From Nocardioides turkmenicus (GTDB taxonomy: Bacteria > Actinomycetota > Actinomycetes > Propionibacteriales > Nocardioidaceae), in NCBI RefSeq assembly GCF_011045035.1, contig NZ_JAALAA010000017.1, forward strand, positions 1-64,000: a stretch of 64,000 nt of DNA, in the 5' to 3' direction. A model generated the notes under the pieces. That model did no database searches, was not told the origin of the DNA, and saw only the letters and a list, made by a program, of their open reading frames with translations. Position 1 is the first letter of the stretch; every line of letters begins with the position of its first letter. Both the position numbers and the translations under genes were made by a program. Positions 60,446 through 64,000 of the stretch are shown piece by piece.

Positions 60446-60458
60446 CCCTGGTCAGGAC
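60439..60458. terminator. Bidirectional palindromic terminator spanning two stop codons
   Basis: GTCCTGACC-CT-GGTCAGGAC is a perfect 9-bp inverted repeat. It contains the TGA of the ATPase gene on the plus strand and the TGA of the acetyltransferase gene on the minus strand, in symmetric positions. It is the only candidate end signal for either transcript. Confidence 0.65.
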
Positions 60459-60979
60459 GCGATCACGGTCGGGTGTCCCTCGGGGCGCACCCACCGGCCG
60501 CGTACGCGGACGACGGTCCCACCGGGTTGCAGCGATCCAGGGCCGAGGAGCGACTGCACGAGATCGAGCATCCGCAGGTTGTCGGACTGCACCTCGCCGG
60601 TGAGGACGTGGATGCCGCGGTGACCCGCCAGAGAGGCCAGCTCGCGCAGCATCCGCGCTCCCAGGCCGCGGCCCTGCCAGGCGTCCTCCACGAGAACCGC
60701 CACCTCCGCGGCGCCCGGCTCGTCCGCACAGCGGTGATAGCGGGCCACGGCGATCACCTCTCCCCCGGCGACCGCGACCAGGGCGTCGTGGTCGAGGTGG
60801 TCGACGTCGACGAGGTAGCGACGGAGCTTGAGCGAGAGTCGCTTGATCGGGGCGTGGAACCGCCGGTAGATGGTCTCCTCCGACAGCCGCGCCCACATCC
60901 GCTCGAAGGCGGCCAGGTCGTCGGGCCGCACCGGCCGAGTGGCGACCGCCGGGAGCACGACAAGACGTTCTGAGTTCAT
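60452..60979 (-). CDS. GNAT family N-acetyltransferase
   Basis: Protein of 175 residues with the GNAT fold. The acetyl-CoA pyrophosphate loop is VEDAWQGRGLGARMLREL (Q/RxxGxG), preceded by strand AAEVAVLV. The N-terminal PVRPDDLAAFERMWARLSEETIYRRFH and KLRRYLVDVDHLDHDALVA are typical of actinobacterial GNATs related to the Pat/AcuA-like lysine acetylase domain, although no cyclic-nucleotide domain is attached. Substrate is unknown. Its ATG lies inside operator 1 of the divergent HxlR regulator, so HxlR control is likely. Confidence 0.85.
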   Translation of the reverse strand: MNSERLVVLPAVATRPVRPDDLAAFERMWARLSEETIYRRFHAPIKRLSLKLRRYLVDVDHLDHDALVAVAGGEVIAVARYHRCADEPGAAEVAVLVEDAWQGRGLGARMLRELASLAGHRGIHVLTGEVQSDNLRMLDLVQSLLGPGSLQPGGTVVRVRGRWVRPEGHPTVIAS

Positions 60980-60990
60980 ATTTCGAACTC
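60972..60990. promoter_or_regulatory. Candidate HxlR operator 1
   Basis: GAGTTC-N7-GAACTC, perfect 6+6 palindrome, overlapping the start codon of the acetyltransferase gene. A near-identical site lies 34 bases to the right. Confidence 0.6.
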
Positions 60991-61005
60991 TCCGCCCGAC
61001 CTGCT

Positions 61006-61024
61006 GAGTTCGTCAAACGAATTC
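61006..61024. promoter_or_regulatory. Candidate HxlR operator 2
   Basis: GAGTTC-N7-GAATTC, one mismatch from perfect symmetry, just upstream of the HxlR gene's -10-like TACCCT. Spacing to operator 1 is 34 bases, about three helical turns, so two dimers could bind the same face of DNA. Confidence 0.6.
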
Positions 61025-61031
61025 AGCGTCG

Positions 61032-61037
61032 TACCCT
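61032..61037 (+). promoter_or_regulatory. Candidate -10 element, leaderless hxlR transcript
   Basis: TACCCT ends 6 bases before the GTG start at 61044, the spacing seen at lipB and lipA. No Shine-Dalgarno is present. Confidence 0.4.
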
Positions 61038-61043
61038 GGTCTC

Positions 61044-61514
61044 GTGATCACCGACGAGATCGACCGCACCCGATGCTCCGTCGCCGGCACCCTGGCGGTG
61101 GTCGGCGAGAAGTGGAGCCTGCTCGTGCTCCGGGAGGCCTTCCTGGGCGTACGCAGGTTCGCCGACTTCCAGCAGAACCTCGACGTCTCGCGCGCGGTGC
61201 TCACCGACCGGCTGAACACCTTCGTCGACCAGGGCGTCCTCGTCCGGGCGCCCTACCACGCCGAGGGCCAGCGGCAGCGCCACGAGTACCAGCTGACCCA
61301 GAAGGGCCTCGACCTCTACCCCGCGCTGGTCGCGCTGATGGAGTGGGGCGACCGCTATCTCGCCGACGGGCGCGGGTCGGCCCTCGCGCTGGAGCACCGC
61401 GACTGCGGAGGCGAGGTGCACCTGTCTCTGACCTGCGAGGAGGGCCACTTCCTCAGCGGCCCACGAGAGGTCCGACCCGTCCCGCTACCTGCCGCTTCCC
61501 TCCAGGACGGCTGA
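61044..61514 (+). CDS. HxlR family transcriptional regulator with C-terminal Cys-rich extension
   Basis: Protein of 156 residues. The winged helix runs from CSVAGTLAVVGEKWSLLVLREAFLGVRRFADF (in parts) through VSRAVLTDRLNTFV to the wing RQRHEYQLTQKGLDLYPAL. Cys11 at the domain start is the position of the redox-sensing Cys in HypR/YodB relatives. The last 40 residues carry DCGGEVHLSLTCEEGH, a possible metal-binding or thiol pair. It is divergent from the acetyltransferase gene, with two matching palindromes between. Its 3' end overlaps the convergent symporter gene by 30 bases. Confidence 0.88.
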   Translation: MITDEIDRTRCSVAGTLAVVGEKWSLLVLREAFLGVRRFADFQQNLDVSRAVLTDRLNTFVDQGVLVRAPYHAEGQRQRHEYQLTQKGLDLYPALVALMEWGDRYLADGRGSALALEHRDCGGEVHLSLTCEEGHFLSGPREVRPVPLPAASLQDG

Positions 61515-62960
61515 CTCCGGCGCGTCCTCCGCGAGCCGGCTGGTCCACTCCCGCATCACCGCGGGGTCGGTCGGCCGGGTGAGCAGGCTGACCAGGACGT
61601 ACGCCACGGCGCTGACGACGAGGCCCGCGTAGACGGGCTCGTTGGCGAGCACGTCACCGACGACCGCCATGGTGCCGAGCGTGGCAACGGTTCCGGCGGC
61701 CATCGCGACCACCGCACCCACACCGGTCGCGCGGCGCCACACGAACCCGCCCAGGATCGGCACGAGCAGGCCGCCGACGAGGATGTCGTAGGCGATGGTC
61801 AGTGCGGAGACGACGTCGCTGAGCAGGGAGGCGATTACCACGACGGCGATGCCGATCGCGACGACGTAGATCCGGTTGGAGCGTACGTCGTGCTCCGGGT
61901 TCTCCGCCTCGTCCTGGACGGGTGCCGGCGTACGCCCCACCAGCCGGGCCAGCAGCGGCTGCACGTCCGTGCGGGCCACCGTCGCCGTCGCGATCAGGGC
62001 ACCCGAGGCGGTCGACATCATCGCGGCCACCGCGGCCGCGAGCACAAGACCGCTGATCCCGGCCGGGAGGATCGACTCGGCGATGGTGGCGTAGACGTCG
62101 TTGCGGTCCTCGACGGTGACGAAGGTCGACGCCGCAGCACCGATCAGTGCACCTGCCACGCCGTAGACCAGGCAGTAGACGCCGGAAGCGGTGCCGCCCC
62201 AACGAGCCACCTGCGGAGAGCGGGCGGTGAAGACCCGCTGCCAGATGTCCTGCCCGATCAGCATGCCGAAGGTGTAGACGACGATGTAGGTGATGACGGT
62301 GCCGGTGCCGATCGCACCCAGGTCGAAGACCGAGTCCGCGGCGCGCGCCTTGATCCCGTCCAGGCCGCCGGCGTGGCTCCAGGTGAAGGGCAGGAGCAGG
62401 AGGAAGATGCCGACGGTCTGCAGGATGAACTGCACCATGTCCGTCAGAGTGATCGACCACATCCCGCCGATGGTCGAGTAGATCACCACGATCACGCCGC
62501 CGATCAGGACAGAGACGACGCGGTCGGTGCCGAAGAGGACGTTGAAGACCGTCGCGTACGCCATCGTGGAGGTGACCGCGAGCATCAGCGTGTAGGCGAC
62601 CATGACCAGGCCCGAGGCGGCGGTGGCTCCGACGCCGTAGCGCAGCTCCAGCATCTGGGCCACGGTGAAGATCCGCAGCCGCTGGATGCGGCCGGCGAAG
62701 AACAGGCTCAGCGCGAGCACGCCGAGGGCGATCGCGGCGACCAGCCACGCCCCGGAGATGCCGTACTCGTAGCCGAGCGCGACGCCGCCGACGGTCGAGG
62801 CGCCGCCGAGGACGAGGGCCGACATGGTGCCGGTGTAGAGCACCGGACCGAGCCGGCGGCCCGCGACGAGGAAGTCGGAGCTGTCGCTGGTGCGGGTCTT
62901 GCCCCACCAGCCGAAGGCGACCATGGCGGCGAGATAGATGACGATGATGGTGAGATCCAT
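61485..62960 (-). CDS. Sodium:solute symporter (SSS family)
   Basis: Membrane protein of 491 residues with about 13 helices. SSS features are the start DLTIIVIYLAAMVAFGWWG, SDFLVAGRRLGPVLYTGTM with the conserved GR, GGASTVGGVALGYEYGISG, IGQDIWQRVFTARSP and AAAVAAMMSTASGALIATATV, the sodium-site helix. Substrates of the family include proline, pantothenate, acetate and urea; none can be selected here. The ATG at 62960 has GGGAG 8 bases upstream. It follows a thiamine-diphosphate enzyme gene by 28 bases, so the two may serve one carboxylate or oxo-acid pathway. Confidence 0.9.
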   Translation of the reverse strand: MDLTIIVIYLAAMVAFGWWGKTRTSDSSDFLVAGRRLGPVLYTGTMSALVLGGASTVGGVALGYEYGISGAWLVAAIALGVLALSLFFAGRIQRLRIFTVAQMLELRYGVGATAASGLVMVAYTLMLAVTSTMAYATVFNVLFGTDRVVSVLIGGVIVVIYSTIGGMWSITLTDMVQFILQTVGIFLLLLPFTWSHAGGLDGIKARAADSVFDLGAIGTGTVITYIVVYTFGMLIGQDIWQRVFTARSPQVARWGGTASGVYCLVYGVAGALIGAAASTFVTVEDRNDVYATIAESILPAGISGLVLAAAVAAMMSTASGALIATATVARTDVQPLLARLVGRTPAPVQDEAENPEHDVRSNRIYVVAIGIAVVVIASLLSDVVSALTIAYDILVGGLLVPILGGFVWRRATGVGAVVAMAAGTVATLGTMAVVGDVLANEPVYAGLVVSAVAYVLVSLLTRPTDPAVMREWTSRLAEDAPESAVLEGSGR

Positions 62961-62988
62961 GAGGGGGCTCCCGGTCAGGTGGGCGGGG

Positions 62989-64000
62989 TCAGCTGAGGGC
63001 GAACATGCGGAGGGTTGTCGGAAGAACCACCACGGCGGGTCCGCCGGTGGTGAAGGTGCCGGCGACGATCTCGCCGACGGTCTCCGGCGTCGAGGCACGG
63101 ACGGGGATGCCGAACGCCTCGGCGAGGCGGACGAAGTCCGGCCGGGCGAGCTCGGTGGCGGTGGCCTCGCCGAACGCGCCGGTCATGTACTCGCGCAGGA
63201 TCCCGTAGCCGCCGTCGTCGATCACCAGCCAGGTGACGTCGGCGTCGTGCTGGCGGGCGGTGGCGAGCTCGGCGATGGAGTACATCGCGCCGCCGTCCCC
63301 GGAGACCGCGAACGTACGCCGCCCGGACCCGACGGCGGCGCCGATCGCCGCGGGGAAGCCGAGCCCGAGGCCTCCGGAGGCCTGGGCCGTGTGGAAGCCG
63401 CCGGAGCGCGGGTCCCAGGCCGACCATGCCCAGTACGCAGCGATGGTCATGTCCCAGAACGTGTCCGCGTCGTCGGGCACCGCCGCGCGCAGGTCGGCGA
63501 GCAGCCGCTGCTCGGCGGCGAGGTCCTGCTCGTCGAGCCGCTTGTGGACGCGGGTACGCAGGTCGCGGGCGACGTCGGCGCCGGTCCGCCTGCTCGCGGA
63601 CCGTGGGCCGACCTCGCTGAGCGCCTCGGCGAGGTCACCCAGGGCCGCGGCGGCGTCGGCGTGAACACCCACGACGTCGTGGTTGGAGCCGAGCACCCGG
63701 GCCTCGGCGTCGACCTGGATCACCCGGCCGCGCGGGGCGAAGGTGCCGTAGTTGCTGGTCACCTCGCCGAACGAGGTGCCGATCGCGAGCAGGACGTCGG
63801 CGTCCTCGAGCAGGTCGGTGGTGTGCCGGTCCTCGATCCACGCCCCGGCGCTCAGCGGGTGCGCGAGCGGGATCGAGCCGTTGCCTCCGGAGGTCGAGAC
63901 CACCGGTGCGTCGAGGATCTCCGCCACGGCGACCATGGCTTCCGGGGCACCGGCGGAGCGGCGTACGCCTCCTCCGGCGAGGACCACCGGACGCTCGGCG
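62989..64000 (-). CDS. Thiamine-diphosphate-dependent enzyme (acetolactate synthase/benzoylformate decarboxylase-like), C-terminal part
   Basis: The gene continues beyond the right edge; the visible 336 residues cover the central and C-terminal domains. The central domain begins VLAGGGVRRSAGAPEAMVAVAE and has GRVIQVDAEARVLGSNHDV. The cofactor domain has the GDG motif, GDGGAMYSIAELATARQHDA, followed by VIDDGGYG where family members usually have NN at the Mg ligand. Such enzymes decarboxylate or ligate 2-oxo acids. The Asn-to-Asp change is unusual but conservative. It is upstream of and probably co-transcribed with the symporter. Confidence 0.85.
   Translation of the reverse strand, partial: AERPVVLAGGGVRRSAGAPEAMVAVAEILDAPVVSTSGGNGSIPLAHPLSAGAWIEDRHTTDLLEDADVLLAIGTSFGEVTSNYGTFAPRGRVIQVDAEARVLGSNHDVVGVHADAAAALGDLAEALSEVGPRSASRRTGADVARDLRTRVHKRLDEQDLAAEQRLLADLRAAVPDDADTFWDMTIAAYWAWSAWDPRSGGFHTAQASGGLGLGFPAAIGAAVGSGRRTFAVSGDGGAMYSIAELATARQHDADVTWLVIDDGGYGILREYMTGAFGEATATELARPDFVRLAEAFGIPVRASTPETVGEIVAGTFTTGGPAVVVLPTTLRMFALS

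Noticed and set aside
1..64000. CRISPR arrays, tRNA or rRNA genes, riboswitches, insertion sequences
   Set aside because: I found no regularly spaced direct repeats, cloverleaf-like genes, conserved riboswitch cores or transposase motifs on reading both strands. Weak RNA elements could still be missed without a covariance search.

Overview
The window is high-GC actinobacterial chromosome: strong G/C third-position bias, many GTG starts, 4-base ATGA/GTGA gene overlaps, frequent TACG words, and a mycothiol-era gene repertoire. The order dihydrolipoamide succinyltransferase - lipB - lipA - DUF4191 membrane protein - RDD protein - glnA (1-8103) is the conserved order known from mycobacteria (Rv2215-Rv2220). 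Gene content and the TACG habit suggest a Nocardioides-like member of the Propionibacteriales; that genus assignment is inference.

Layout. 1-8162: conserved core (lipoate attachment, central metabolism, glutamine synthetase I with a GlnR-type box), with two paralogous LppX-type lipoproteins and a methyltransferase inserted. 8171-14924: an accessory patchwork (nadC remnant, DUF1330, carboxymuconolactone decarboxylase-like protein with a divergent HxlR regulator, secreted repeat protein, flavodoxin-like reductase operon, zinc alcohol dehydrogenase, HATPase regulator).

15018-37091: a large catabolic island around a TetR regulator. Three 29-bp inverted repeats of identical architecture (TTAGTCA-N15-TGAC[T/C]AA) lie at its divergent promoters. 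It holds a complete Puu-like gamma-glutamylation set (amine ligase, FAD oxidase, aldehyde dehydrogenase, gamma-glutamyl hydrolase) and a mymA-like set (Baeyer-Villiger-type flavin monooxygenase, HGGG esterase, SDR, zinc ADH, two acyl-CoA synthetases), plus a flavin amine oxidase, acyl-CoA dehydrogenase and enoyl-CoA hydratase. Together they could take an amine through a carbonyl and an ester or lactone into beta-oxidation. Two of its genes carry single-base frameshifts (near 25636-25642 and 32519-32525).

37150-39568: a pentapeptide/DinB protein, a diguanylate cyclase and a peroxiredoxin. 39574-50089: histidine utilisation (IclR regulator, hutH, hutU, M20 amidohydrolase, hutF, hutI, transporter, PLP enzyme) in a tightly coupled operon that lacks a recognisable hutG. 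50076-51135: three small membrane-associated proteins. 51194-60445: a muropeptide/MurNAc rescue operon (RpiR-type regulator, peptide-type ABC importer, murQ, anmK, beta-lactamase-fold hydrolase). 60452-64000: acetyltransferase and divergent HxlR regulator with paired operators, a sodium:solute symporter, and a thiamine-diphosphate enzyme cut by the window edge.

I saw no tRNA, rRNA, CRISPR array, insertion sequence or prophage.
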